Source: an uncultured Eubacteriales bacterium
Lineage (GTDB): Bacteria > Bacillota > Clostridia > Christensenellales > Pumilibacteraceae
NCBI GenBank assembly: GCA_902783025.1
Contig: CACZPH010000130.1
Span: 1 to 34,882 of the forward strand
Length of the DNA stretch: 34,882 nt
Reading direction: 5' to 3'
Shown: in pieces, positions 22,491 through 30,887 of the stretch
Layout: each line of letters starts with the position of its first letter
How positions within the stretch are numbered: the stretch's first letter is position 1
Notes under the pieces: model-generated
Databases searched by the model: none
The model's input: the letters and a program-made list of their open reading frames with translations, nothing else
What the model was told of the DNA's origin: nothing
Translations under genes and position numbers: made by a program

Positions 22491-22525
22491 ATTACAAGCG
22501 CCCGACGGGAACGGACGCTTGTAAT
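22491..22525. promoter_or_regulatory. 10-bp perfect inverted repeat at the htpG transcript start
   Basis: ATTACAAGCG-N15-CGCTTGTAAT, lying from the predicted +1 to 24 bases before the htpG ATG. It is not the CIRCE (HrcA) sequence, nor a CtsR heptad repeat. It may be an operator for another repressor or a 5' hairpin that affects stability or translation. Confidence 0.65.
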
Positions 22526-22528
22526 ACT

Positions 22529-22556
22529 ATTTTACCACTTATTTGCGTTTTGTCAA
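22529..22556 (-). promoter_or_regulatory. Promoter of htpG
   Basis: Perfect TTGACA, 16 bases, TAAAAT, reading leftward. It lies just after a weak hairpin (GGCG/CGCC) that ends the lacZ genes, so some readthrough from the galactosidase operon into htpG is possible. Confidence 0.78.
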
Positions 22557-22578
22557 GGCGTAAAACGCCGAAAAACGA

Positions 22579-25461
22579 TTATTTGTTCTTTACGATTATC
22601 GTTACGCTTCCCCAGCCTCTGTCGGGAGTCTTGTATTTGTCGGCAAGTTGAGGGCCGCACGAGTTCGAACCTATTCCGCTCATATAGAAGTCGAGCTGCA
22701 GGTACGCGTCGTCGGACTTGGGAAGATCGCCATCGTGCATAGCGCTCTCGAGCTGCTCCACCGAGTAAGGCGAGTAGTCGAAAGAGAATTTGTCTTCCGC
22801 TCTTATCGCGCGCTTGCCGTCGGTGATCTCCACGAACGACGTATCGTAATGCGCGCCGTTTTCCTGCGGATAAATATAGTGTACGAAATTATCCTTGAGC
22901 GTCGTCTTGAAGTAGCCTTTGTGCGAAGCGAGGCGCTTGTCGATATAACTCTCGTACGGACCGTAGCCGAAGTATTCCGCCTTGCCGAACGCGCCGAAAG
23001 TATGAAGCGTGAGACCGAATCTCGGCAGCCACGTAAAGTTTGGATCCTTAGCGTAATCCACCGATACGGTTACGCCCTCGTCGAAGAACTGATAGTACGC
23101 GGTAAAATTGACTATGGGAAGATATTTTTCGCTTCCCACAAAGCCCTCGACGCGAACCGCCGTGCCTTCCACGGTTACTTTGCGCGCTTCGGCAAAAGCG
23201 TAATTCATCCGCTCGTTCTTCCATTTGTTGCGGATATTGCGGTCGTTGTCGGTGGGTGCGCGGTAAATATTGAACGCGAGCGGAGATTTGAGTATCTCGC
23301 CGCCGTTGTCGATAGAGTCGAGCTGTCCGCTTACCTTGTCGAGTCTGTACTTGGTAGAGCCGGCTTTGACGAATACGTATCGGTTATTTTCGTCAAATTC
23401 GACCTTGCCGGAGTATGTGCGCGGCTCTAAAACGAACTTGTCTTTGCTCCAGCCCTGCCATGCGATAACGTTGTCGCGGCTAACTCCCGGCATACTTACC
23501 GAAGGTCTTACTTCCACGAAGATTTCGTCCTCGTCCTTGACTTCGAAACTTACGCTCTCTTGCGGCGGGATAAGAAACTCGTGATATTCCTTGCTCGTTT
23601 CTTTGCCTTTGGAAGAATAAATAACGGTCGCGTTGATATCCGCGGGCATAAAGTAATTCTTGCAAGCGAGAGTTACGATATTGAAATGCTTGGTAATTGC
23701 GACGGGCGCGTAAATCGCCTTCATTTCCAGCGTGCCGGTCTTTATCTTGCGGTCGGGCGCGACTATTCCGTCGATACAGAAGTTGCCGTTGGTGTATTCT
23801 TCGCCGAAGTCGCCGCCGTACTTAAAGCCTTTGCCGTTGAAGAGCACGCCGTGATCCGCCCATTCCCATACGAAACCGCCGCAAAAACGCTCGGAAGATT
23901 CCATAACCTGCCAGTAATCCTTGAAGTCGCCCGGTCCGTTGCCCATAGCGTGGCAATATTCGCAAAGAACGAAAGGATTAGTCATTTTCGCGTTTTCGAC
24001 CCACGTTTTCATTTCGTCTACCGGCGGATACATACGCGAATAGAAGTCGATGGGAAAAGCGTAAAAGTCGTCTTCGGTGTACTTGGAGCGCGGATAATGT
24101 ATGCTCGACTCGTAATGAACGGGACGGTAATCGTTAGCTTTTACCCAGCGCGCCGCTCTGTCCATGCCCTCTTCCCAGCCCGATTCGTTGCCGAGCGACC
24201 AGATAACTACGCACGGACGATTGCGGTTAACAAGAACGTTGCACTTCTGGCGCTCCGTGATCGAGTCGAAGAACATCGGAAGCGACGCCACGTGCGAGAA
24301 CTTAGCCTGCGGATCCTTGTTGCGCGGATGGTTTTTGTCGAGCGGGGGAATATAGTCGCAACTGCCGTGGCTTTCCATATCGCTTTCGCTCATTACGTAA
24401 AAGCCGAGACGGTCGCACATTTTGTAAAATTCGGGCTCGTTGGGATAGTGCGAGGTGCGAATCGCGTTGACGTTGAGGCTCTTCATAAGGAGAAGATCCT
24501 TAAAGATGTCTTCGCGCGATACCGCCGCGCCCTTGTCGGGCATAAAGTCGTGACGGTTTACGCCGCGGAACTTGACGGGTTTGCCGTTGAAGTAATACAC
24601 TCCGTCCTTGCAATACGTGTCGCGAAGTCCGACTTCTTCGAGTATTCTCTCGCCGTCGGTCACTATCTCGAGGTCGTACAGATACGGGCTTTCGGGAGAC
24701 CAAAGGTGCGGGGCGTTTACCGTAAACTCAACGGTTTCGCCTTCTTTTACCTTCCTGCTCTCTCCGCGGAAAAGCACTTCGCACTCGCAGCCCTGAGTAA
24801 GAGTAAACTCCACTCTGCCGTCCGCGCTCGCCTTGATAAAATAGTCGGTAACGTGACGAGCGGGGCGCGAAAGAAGATATACGTCGCGGAAAATACCGGT
24901 AAATCTCCACTTGTCCTGGTCTTCGAGATACGTTCCCGCTCCGTACTTGAGCACGAGCACGTCGAGTTTGTTCTCGCCCTTTCTTACGAAATCGGTAACG
25001 TCAAATTCGCTGACTCTGTGCGCTATCTGCGAAAAGCCTACGAATTTATCGTTGATATATACGTAAAAACAACTGTCCACGCCCTCGAAATTGAGATACT
25101 GTTTGTCGCCGAAGTCGACGTTGAAAAATCTGCGGTAGTGATAGCATGGGTTGAGGTTGTCGACGTAAGGCGGATCGAAGGGGATCGGGAAGTAATGCGT
25201 AGAATACATAAAGTTATCGTATCCGTAGTATTGAACGCACGAGGGAACGGGGATCTTGTTTTCGAGTTTTTCGGCGTAAAAGTCGTCGGGTACGTCGAGA
25301 AAAGTCGGGAATTCCTTTATCTCCCATTCTCCGTTGAGCGAAGTGTACAGCGAACTGTCTTCCCTGTCGTCGCTCGGGCGCTGCGCCTTGTCGAAAGGCA
25401 CGTAATAACAGCGCGCGGGAAGGACGTTGATACATTTGGTTTGTTCGAAATATCTTTCCAT
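22579..25461 (-). CDS. Beta-galactosidase, glycoside hydrolase family 2 (downstream copy)
   Basis: 960 residues in the classical LacZ architecture: sugar-binding jelly roll (CVQYYGYDNFMYS, GVDSCFYVYIND, GIFRDVYLLSRP), Ig-like domain, TIM barrel and large C-terminal domain (RAPTDNDRN, GSNSCGPQL). The acid/base is Glu426 in WSLGNESG and the nucleophile is Glu501 in LCEYCHAMGN. It hydrolyses terminal beta-D-galactosides. There is no signal peptide, so it acts on imported oligosaccharides. It begins 10 bases after the upstream copy's stop, with AAGGAG overlapping that gap, so the two are one operon. It is highly similar to its neighbour and may be a diverged tandem duplicate. Confidence 0.96.
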   Translation of the reverse strand: MERYFEQTKCINVLPARCYYVPFDKAQRPSDDREDSSLYTSLNGEWEIKEFPTFLDVPDDFYAEKLENKIPVPSCVQYYGYDNFMYSTHYFPIPFDPPYVDNLNPCYHYRRFFNVDFGDKQYLNFEGVDSCFYVYINDKFVGFSQIAHRVSEFDVTDFVRKGENKLDVLVLKYGAGTYLEDQDKWRFTGIFRDVYLLSRPARHVTDYFIKASADGRVEFTLTQGCECEVLFRGESRKVKEGETVEFTVNAPHLWSPESPYLYDLEIVTDGERILEEVGLRDTYCKDGVYYFNGKPVKFRGVNRHDFMPDKGAAVSREDIFKDLLLMKSLNVNAIRTSHYPNEPEFYKMCDRLGFYVMSESDMESHGSCDYIPPLDKNHPRNKDPQAKFSHVASLPMFFDSITERQKCNVLVNRNRPCVVIWSLGNESGWEEGMDRAARWVKANDYRPVHYESSIHYPRSKYTEDDFYAFPIDFYSRMYPPVDEMKTWVENAKMTNPFVLCEYCHAMGNGPGDFKDYWQVMESSERFCGGFVWEWADHGVLFNGKGFKYGGDFGEEYTNGNFCIDGIVAPDRKIKTGTLEMKAIYAPVAITKHFNIVTLACKNYFMPADINATVIYSSKGKETSKEYHEFLIPPQESVSFEVKDEDEIFVEVRPSVSMPGVSRDNVIAWQGWSKDKFVLEPRTYSGKVEFDENNRYVFVKAGSTKYRLDKVSGQLDSIDNGGEILKSPLAFNIYRAPTDNDRNIRNKWKNERMNYAFAEARKVTVEGTAVRVEGFVGSEKYLPIVNFTAYYQFFDEGVTVSVDYAKDPNFTWLPRFGLTLHTFGAFGKAEYFGYGPYESYIDKRLASHKGYFKTTLKDNFVHYIYPQENGAHYDTSFVEITDGKRAIRAEDKFSFDYSPYSVEQLESAMHDGDLPKSDDAYLQLDFYMSGIGSNSCGPQLADKYKTPDRGWGSVTIIVKNK

Positions 25462-25471
25462 GATCTGCTCC

Positions 25472-28294
25472 TTATTTTACGCGAACGGTAAACGAATTGA
25501 AACCGCGTTGGGGTATCTGCGATTCTTTGGCGAGCTGCGGTCCGCACGAGTTGGATCCTATGCCCTGCATGAAGAAATCGAAATGAATATACGTGCCGTC
25601 GCTCTTGAGTTCGTCGAAGTGCGCCTTGGTGCGGAGTTCTTCGTCCGAGTACGGAATAGCCGCGAAGCAGAATCCGTCGCCCTCCGCGCTTACGGCGTGG
25701 TCTTTCGACTTAACGCACGCGTAAGAGCAGTCGTAGTGCGATCCGCTCTCCTGCGGTTTGTCGTACGGGAAGAAACTGTCCTTGACTCTCTCTTCGTACA
25801 TATCTTTGGGAGCGAAATGATGAATATCCTTGTAGCTGTCGGACGGATAGCCGTAATACGTCATACGGTCGAATTCCTTGCCCGTCTTCATCGTAAAGCC
25901 TATGCGCGGGATCTGATCGTATACGTTGTTGACGGCGTAATCCATCTCGACTTTTACCGCGTCGTCATAGAACGAATACCTCAGTTCGTATCTTACGAAC
26001 GGTTCGAATTCGATAGTCGACATATTGCCCTTGACTGTCACTACGTTGTCCTCTGCGACGACTTCGCGCGCCTGAGAACGGGCGTAATGAAGACGGTATT
26101 GTTTCCATTTGTTGTTGATGTTGCGGTCGTTGTCGGTGGGTGCGCGGTAAATATTGAGCCTGAGCGCGCCGAACTCCTTGCCGTCCTTGCTTACCGATAC
26201 TATTTCGCCGGTCGCTTTGTCGAGTCTGAAATTCGTCTTGCCCGCCTTGATTTCCACGTATCTGCCGCTCTCGGCAAGGCTCGCTTTGCCCGTAAGCGGA
26301 GAAGCGAACGAAACGGGTTTGTTGAATCCCTCGAAAGCGACGGTTTCTTTGCCCACGTCAAACGAAACGATGAGTGTCTGATAGTCGTCGATCTCGAGTT
26401 TCATGCTCTCGCGCGGTCCTATAGCGACGGAAAGCGATTGAGTTTTGACTACTTCGCCTTTGTTTTTATAAACGAGCTTGAGCGTGCCGGTAAGCGTGGC
26501 GAAGAAATTACGCGATTCCGCTTTGAGCGCGCCGTTCTCTATCGAGAATACGAGCGGCTGATAAGCCTTCTTCGCTTCGAGCGAGCCCGCCTTGAGTTTG
26601 CGATCCGCCGTAACCAAGCCGTCCATGCAGAAATTAGAGTCGTGAAGCGTTTCGCCGAAGTCGCCGCCGTAGCGGTAACTGCGTTTGCCTTCGACCGCCG
26701 TGCCGTGATCCGCCCACTCCCAGATGCAACCGCCCATAAAGCGCTTGTCGGAGAAGAAATAATCCGCGTAAGGATAAATATCTCCCGGACCGTTGCCCAT
26801 ACTGTGCGCGTATTCGCAAAGGAAATACGGACGGAATTCGTCGGGATCGTCGAGATATTCGCTCGTTATTCTTTCGAAAGACGGATACATACGGTTTGCC
26901 ATATCGACGGCGTCGGTATGATAAAGCTCCGGATCGAGATCGCGGACGTTGTTGATCCGCTCGTAGTGGATAAGGCGCGTATCGTCGAGAGTGCGCATAT
27001 ACCTTACCGCTCTGTCGATAACGTAGCCGTAACCGGTTTCGTTGCCGAACGACCACATGGTAACGCAGGGGCGGTTGAAGTTTACGAGTATATTGCACTG
27101 CTGGCGCATTACGTACGGCTCGTACATCTCGCCGTGCTTGCCGAATTCGGAATATTCGAACTCGCCGTAGCCCTTGGGATTCTTGCACGCTACGCCGTGA
27201 CCTTCGACGTCGGACTCGGACACCACGTAAAAGCCGAACTTGTCGCAAAGCCTGTAAAATTCCGGCATCGACGGATAGTGCGACGTGCGAATGCAGTTTA
27301 TGTTGAGTTTTTTCATGAGCGCGAGGTCTTCGACCATGTTTTCGTAAGTAACGGTCGCGCCCGTAAAAGGATTGTTGTCGTGGCGGTTTACGCCCAAAAG
27401 CTTGACGGGGCGGGAATTGAAAAGGAAAGTCCGGTCCTCTATTCTGATAGAACGGAATCCGACTTCTTCCTTGATCGTTTCGCCCGCCGCGAAAATATAC
27501 AGGTCATATAAGTACGGCGTTTCGGCGGACCAAAGGCGCGGGTTGTTCTTGACGAATTTTATCGTCTTGCCTTCGGTGACCTTTTGCGTTTTGCGCCCGA
27601 ACTTTACGAGCGCTTCCGCTCCCTTGACGAGCGTAAACTTAAGTACGCCGTCTTCGCCCGCGACTATATGATAATCCGTAATGTGTCCTACGGGACGCGA
27701 CAGAATATACACGTCGCGGAAAATTCCCGTAAAGCGGAGTTTGTCCTGGTCCTCGAGATACGAGCCGGCGCACCACTTGAGCACGAGCACGTCGAGTTTG
27801 TTCTCGCCCTCTTTTACGAAAGGCGTGACGTCGAATTCGCTGACCCTGTGCGTTATCTGCGAAAAGCCGACGAATTCGTCGTTGACGTACAGATAAAAAC
27901 AACTGTCCACGCCCTCGAAATTGAGGAAGTATTCGCGCTTTGCGTCGCTAATAACGAAAGTCTTGCGATAGTGGAACGCGGGATTGCGATTAGACGTATA
28001 AGGTGGGTTGAACGGAAACGGATAGTTAGCGTTCGTGTATTGCATATAGTCGTATCCGAGCGTCTGAAGACACAAAGGCACCGGAACGACGTCCTGCGGC
28101 TCCTTCGCGTAGAAGTCGTCCTCAACGTCCATAATCGTTTCGTAAGCGTCGAGTTTCCATTCACCGCAAAGCGATATAAACTCGTCGCTTTGTTCGCGTC
28201 TTGCGCCCTGCTTGCCGTTAGAAAACGGCACGTAATACGCTCTCGGCGGCAAAACGCCGACGCAACCGTACTGTTCGTAGTACTTGTTAAGCAT
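25472..28294 (-). CDS. Beta-galactosidase, glycoside hydrolase family 2 (upstream copy)
   Basis: 940 residues from the ATG at 28292-28294, chosen because AAGGAGAT lies 5 bases upstream; an in-frame ATG 20 codons earlier lies over the promoter. The LacZ-type domain order is the same as in the next gene. The acid/base is Glu419 in WSFGNETG and the nucleophile is Glu494 in LCEYAHSMGN; RAPTDNDRN and GSNSCGPQL are also present. It is cytoplasmic, without a signal peptide. The two proteins agree over long runs (for example VSEFDV, GENKLDVLVLK, RFTGIFRDVY), yet the catalytic-pocket loops after SHYP differ. Different galactoside linkages or chain lengths are therefore plausible. No transporter or lacI/araC-type regulator is adjacent. 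Confidence 0.96.
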   Translation of the reverse strand: MLNKYYEQYGCVGVLPPRAYYVPFSNGKQGARREQSDEFISLCGEWKLDAYETIMDVEDDFYAKEPQDVVPVPLCLQTLGYDYMQYTNANYPFPFNPPYTSNRNPAFHYRKTFVISDAKREYFLNFEGVDSCFYLYVNDEFVGFSQITHRVSEFDVTPFVKEGENKLDVLVLKWCAGSYLEDQDKLRFTGIFRDVYILSRPVGHITDYHIVAGEDGVLKFTLVKGAEALVKFGRKTQKVTEGKTIKFVKNNPRLWSAETPYLYDLYIFAAGETIKEEVGFRSIRIEDRTFLFNSRPVKLLGVNRHDNNPFTGATVTYENMVEDLALMKKLNINCIRTSHYPSMPEFYRLCDKFGFYVVSESDVEGHGVACKNPKGYGEFEYSEFGKHGEMYEPYVMRQQCNILVNFNRPCVTMWSFGNETGYGYVIDRAVRYMRTLDDTRLIHYERINNVRDLDPELYHTDAVDMANRMYPSFERITSEYLDDPDEFRPYFLCEYAHSMGNGPGDIYPYADYFFSDKRFMGGCIWEWADHGTAVEGKRSYRYGGDFGETLHDSNFCMDGLVTADRKLKAGSLEAKKAYQPLVFSIENGALKAESRNFFATLTGTLKLVYKNKGEVVKTQSLSVAIGPRESMKLEIDDYQTLIVSFDVGKETVAFEGFNKPVSFASPLTGKASLAESGRYVEIKAGKTNFRLDKATGEIVSVSKDGKEFGALRLNIYRAPTDNDRNINNKWKQYRLHYARSQAREVVAEDNVVTVKGNMSTIEFEPFVRYELRYSFYDDAVKVEMDYAVNNVYDQIPRIGFTMKTGKEFDRMTYYGYPSDSYKDIHHFAPKDMYEERVKDSFFPYDKPQESGSHYDCSYACVKSKDHAVSAEGDGFCFAAIPYSDEELRTKAHFDELKSDGTYIHFDFFMQGIGSNSCGPQLAKESQIPQRGFNSFTVRVK

Positions 28295-28325
28295 AATAAT
28301 CTCCTTGATGGGAATTGATAACTCA

Positions 28326-28354
28326 ATTATACAATACCCGGCGCTTTTAAGCAA
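28326..28354 (-). promoter_or_regulatory. Promoter of the beta-galactosidase operon
   Basis: TTGCTT, 17 bases, perfect TATAAT, reading leftward, giving a leader of about 25 nt. The start region includes TTGA-N4-TCAA (28316-28327), a very small dyad. Confidence 0.75.
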
Positions 28355-28357
28355 GCG

Positions 28358-28382
28358 AAAAGGCGGTATAACCGCCTTAAAA
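28358..28382. terminator. Terminator of the mazG-dus operon
   Basis: Perfect stem AAGGCGGT/ACCGCCTT with a 3-nt loop, ending in TTTT on the minus strand and in A7 on the plus strand. It lies between the dus stop codon and the -35 of the beta-galactosidase promoter. Confidence 0.8.
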
Positions 28383-28392
28383 AAACCGATTT

Positions 28393-29319
28393 TTATTCGC
28401 CGCCGCGCTTTTTCAGCGCCCTCGCCGTCAATTCCAGAACATCGCTCACCGCGGGAGCGAGAACGATTCCGCTTTTTTCTTCGCCGCTTATCCCGAGGCG
28501 CTTGAGATAAAAGGCGAGGTGCTTGCGCATAGTCGCCGCGACGTACCGCTCGTCGAAGTACCCGAGCGCTTCTTCGTAGTGTTTCTTAAGAAGCGCGAGA
28601 GGATCTTCTCTGTCTTTTCCGAGAAGCGCGGCGAAAATATCCGGGTTTCCGAGCGCGCCTCTTCCTATCATCACGCCGTCCGCGAAATCGTACTTGTCGA
28701 TATTGCTCTCCCTTGCGTCGCCGCTCGCGATAAAAGGCACCGTTACGCTCTCTTTTACACTCATAAGCGCGTTAAGGTCGCATTTGCCGCCGTAACCTTG
28801 CTCCTTCGTCCTGCCGTGAACCGTTATCGCGTCCGCGCCCGCTTCCGTTACCGCTCGGGCGAAATCTATCGCCGTAAAGCTATCCCATCCCAAGCGGAAT
28901 TTGACCGTAACGGGCTTGTCGGTCGCTTTTTTGCACGCGCTTACTATTTTCGCCGCGCGCGCCGGATCTTTCATGAGCGCGCAGCCTTCGCCCTGCTTGG
29001 TTACCTTAGGCACCGGACAGCCCATATTGACGTCTATGACGTCGAATTTACTCAGTTCTTCGCACTCTCGTATCACACGGTAAAACTCGTCGGGCTCGGA
29101 GCCGAAAAGCTGAACGCCGACGGGGTTCTCTGTCGGCGCGGTACGCAAAAGCGCGAGCGTCTTTTCGCCGCCGTGCAACAGCCCCTTTACGCTCACCATT
29201 TCACTTACGGTATAACCCGCGCCGAAAGACGAGCAAAGAGAGCGGAACGCCACGTCGCCGTAGCCCGCCATGGGGGCTAAAATAAACCTGTTTTTGAGTT
29301 GTACGTCGCCGATTTTCAA
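28393..29319 (-). CDS. dusB: tRNA-dihydrouridine synthase (DusB-like)
   Basis: 308 residues, FMN-dependent TIM barrel. It has FILAPMAGYGDVAFR at the start, VGVQLFGSEP, and DVNMGCPVPKVTKQGEG with the catalytic cysteine. KFRLGWD, ITVHGRTKEQGY and the FMN-phosphate segment IGRGALGNPDIF follow. It reduces uridines in the tRNA D-loop. The start is a TTG four bases after the stop of the upstream gene. It gives the family-typical opening M-K-I-G, and the next ATG would remove part of the flavin site. No well-placed Shine-Dalgarno is seen (AAGGA is 14 bases away), so coupled translation is likely. Exact Dus subclass is less certain than the family. Confidence 0.94.
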   Translation of the reverse strand: MKIGDVQLKNRFILAPMAGYGDVAFRSLCSSFGAGYTVSEMVSVKGLLHGGEKTLALLRTAPTENPVGVQLFGSEPDEFYRVIRECEELSKFDVIDVNMGCPVPKVTKQGEGCALMKDPARAAKIVSACKKATDKPVTVKFRLGWDSFTAIDFARAVTEAGADAITVHGRTKEQGYGGKCDLNALMSVKESVTVPFIASGDARESNIDKYDFADGVMIGRGALGNPDIFAALLGKDREDPLALLKKHYEEALGYFDERYVAATMRKHLAFYLKRLGISGEEKSGIVLAPAVSDVLELTARALKKRGGE

Positions 29320-29323
29320 TGTC

Positions 29324-30598
29324 TTACAGTTCGTCCTTAAGAGCGGCTAAATTGCCGTTTTCGTCAAGACGTATCGCCTTATTTTCGATTTCTTTGAGTT
29401 TTTTGTTCGCTTCGACTTCGCAGTCCGCGCCCATAAGAGCGCAGTAAATATCCGCAAGCGCCAGAATCGCGCCGAGGTCGTCGGAAGAGAGAGCCTCTTT
29501 GAGTTTTTTCTTGACTTCTTCGGCGGTGATGTTCGCTCCCGCCTTGTTGGCTTTTTTGGCTATCTTTTGCGCTAAGAAAGTGGACGGGAAAGAATCGGGC
29601 AAGCGCGAAAGCTGACCGCAAAGCGAATCGTAATGCTTTTCTTTCGCCTTGGCTTTTTCCCAAAAGTCCAGCGCGCCTTCCGCGTCGCTCGCCTTGTTTG
29701 AGCCGAAAACGTGCGTGTGGCGGGTAATGAGTTTGTCGCACAGGTGCGTGATAACGTCGCCGAACGTGAATTCGCCCTCCTTTCGGGCGAGGTTGCAATG
29801 GAAAACGACCTGCATAAGCACGTCGCCTATTTCTTCTTCGAGGTTTTCGAAATCCTTTTTATCTATCGCGTCGACCGCTTCGTAGGCTTCTTCTAAAAGG
29901 CTCGTGCGGATACTCTCGTGAGTCTGCACCCGGTCCCACGGACAGCCGTCGGGCGCCATAAGTCTGTCAAGGACGTTGAGAAGATCGACAAGATCGAAAC
30001 GCTTCTTCGCCAAAAAGTCCGGCTCCCCGGCAATAAACAGCGCGCCGCAATAATACTTCTTGCGCATATCGAGCGCGTAAAGCGGTATCGTTTCGCTCTT
30101 GCCTTTGTCGGTAAAAACGACTTGTCTTTCGGGATCGTACCACTCGATAAGATTAAGTTTTAAGTCCGCCGCGATCGACGCGCCGTCTATCTGGTATATC
30201 ATAAGATCCCGCGTGGTATCGAAAACTTTGCGCTCCGCGGCTTCGTACGCCGACATTTCGCAAAGCGCGAACGACGGGCGTTTGCCGCCGTACTCGCTCA
30301 CCCCCGGAATTACGGTATATTCGCCGTCGGTAAGAAACCCGAGCGCGCCGTCGGTAAAACCGTTGCCGTAGACCAGATACGCCACGTCGCCGAATTCTTT
30401 TGCCTTGTCGCGAAGAAACTCCGCGATAGAAGCGTTGACTTCCTCGTACGTCGTCGCCGCCAGGCAAACGTCCTTAGCGCAAGCCGCCGCTCTGCGGTCC
30501 TTCGCGCGTGAAAACACGTATTTCGCCTTTTTTATCGCGGCTTTGCCTTTTTGCGTCAAGTCGCCTCTTTCCGTTCCCAGTCCTACGACAGTAATCAT
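29324..30598 (-). CDS. YabN-like fusion: tetrapyrrole-methylase domain plus MazG nucleotide pyrophosphohydrolase
   Basis: 424 residues from the ATG at 30596-30598, which has AAGGAG 6 bases upstream; the frame extends 40 codons further but those cross the promoter. Residues 1-200 resemble SAM-dependent tetrapyrrole methylases (TVVGLG at the N-terminus, VIPGVS, LALD-type strand). The usual glycine-rich SAM motifs are altered (GTERGD instead of GPGDxD, GNGFTD), so methylase activity is doubtful. From about 205 the MazG domain is intact: RLMAPDGCPWDRVQTHESI, LLEEAYE (234-240), EEEIGD (254-259) and HVFG. MazG proteins hydrolyse NTPs or dNTPs to monophosphates and clear abnormal nucleotides. It is first in a two-gene operon with dus. 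Confidence 0.92.
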   Translation of the reverse strand: MITVVGLGTERGDLTQKGKAAIKKAKYVFSRAKDRRAAACAKDVCLAATTYEEVNASIAEFLRDKAKEFGDVAYLVYGNGFTDGALGFLTDGEYTVIPGVSEYGGKRPSFALCEMSAYEAAERKVFDTTRDLMIYQIDGASIAADLKLNLIEWYDPERQVVFTDKGKSETIPLYALDMRKKYYCGALFIAGEPDFLAKKRFDLVDLLNVLDRLMAPDGCPWDRVQTHESIRTSLLEEAYEAVDAIDKKDFENLEEEIGDVLMQVVFHCNLARKEGEFTFGDVITHLCDKLITRHTHVFGSNKASDAEGALDFWEKAKAKEKHYDSLCGQLSRLPDSFPSTFLAQKIAKKANKAGANITAEEVKKKLKEALSSDDLGAILALADIYCALMGADCEVEANKKLKEIENKAIRLDENGNLAALKDEL

Positions 30599-30622
30599 AA
30601 CAGTTCTCCTTATTGCTCTTAT

Positions 30623-30651
30623 ATTGTAGCACTTTCGCGCGCGTTTTTCAA
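30623..30651 (-). promoter_or_regulatory. Promoter of the yabN-like/dus operon
   Basis: TTGAAA, 17 bases, TACAAT, reading leftward, with a leader of about 18 nt containing AAGGAG. Confidence 0.78.
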
Positions 30652-30703
30652 ATATTTTTCGCCCGAGAGAATAAAATATCGCGCCTTTGGCAAAAACCTG
30701 AGT

Positions 30704-30862
30704 ATGAAAAAATCTCAAAAATTCAACGGCGGGGATATCGCCCCCGCAGACGGCGTTTATTACCTGTGCACCAAAAGCGGAAAAACGAAAAAAGGCGTTC
30801 GCCTTGCCAAAGGTCAGCGCGTTCCGCCCGCTCCCGCGGTCACGGACTGCTACTGCCTATAA
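30704..30862 (+). CDS. Possible small protein (52 aa), zinc-ribbon-like remnant
   Basis: An open frame of 52 residues begins MKKSQKFNGGDIAPADGVYY, continues with LCTKSGKTKKGVRLAKGQRV, and ends PPAPAVTDCYCL. The pattern G-D-x-AP-x-x-G-x-Y-x-C...KG-x-x-x-PP resembles small one-domain bacterial proteins with a rubredoxin-like or zinc-ribbon turn, but some expected cysteines are missing. There is no clear ribosome binding site before the ATG, and only a weak TAAAAT box lies upstream (30672-30677). It sits between two leftward operons. The composition looks protein-like and not random, but coding status is uncertain. Confidence 0.45.
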   Translation: MKKSQKFNGGDIAPADGVYYLCTKSGKTKKGVRLAKGQRVPPAPAVTDCYCL

Positions 30863-30883
30863 AAAAACGCGGGCAACCCGCGT
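30861..30883 (-). terminator. Terminator of the rplI-ECF-patatin operon
   Basis: Perfect stem ACGCGGG/CCCGCGT with a 3-nt loop and a T7 run on the minus strand, five bases after the patatin gene stop. Confidence 0.92.
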
Positions 30884-30887
30884 GATT

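Noticed and set aside
23560-27511. Long + strand frames opposite both beta-galactosidase genes (23560-25491 and 25427-27511)
   Set aside because: Antisense to clearly functional GH2 genes with all catalytic residues; no start signals, and the translations are Arg/Val-rich without domains.
28295-28354. Earlier ATG for the upstream beta-galactosidase (20 residues longer)
   Set aside because: It would begin over the -35 and -10 boxes of its own promoter; the later ATG has AAGGAGAT in the proper place.
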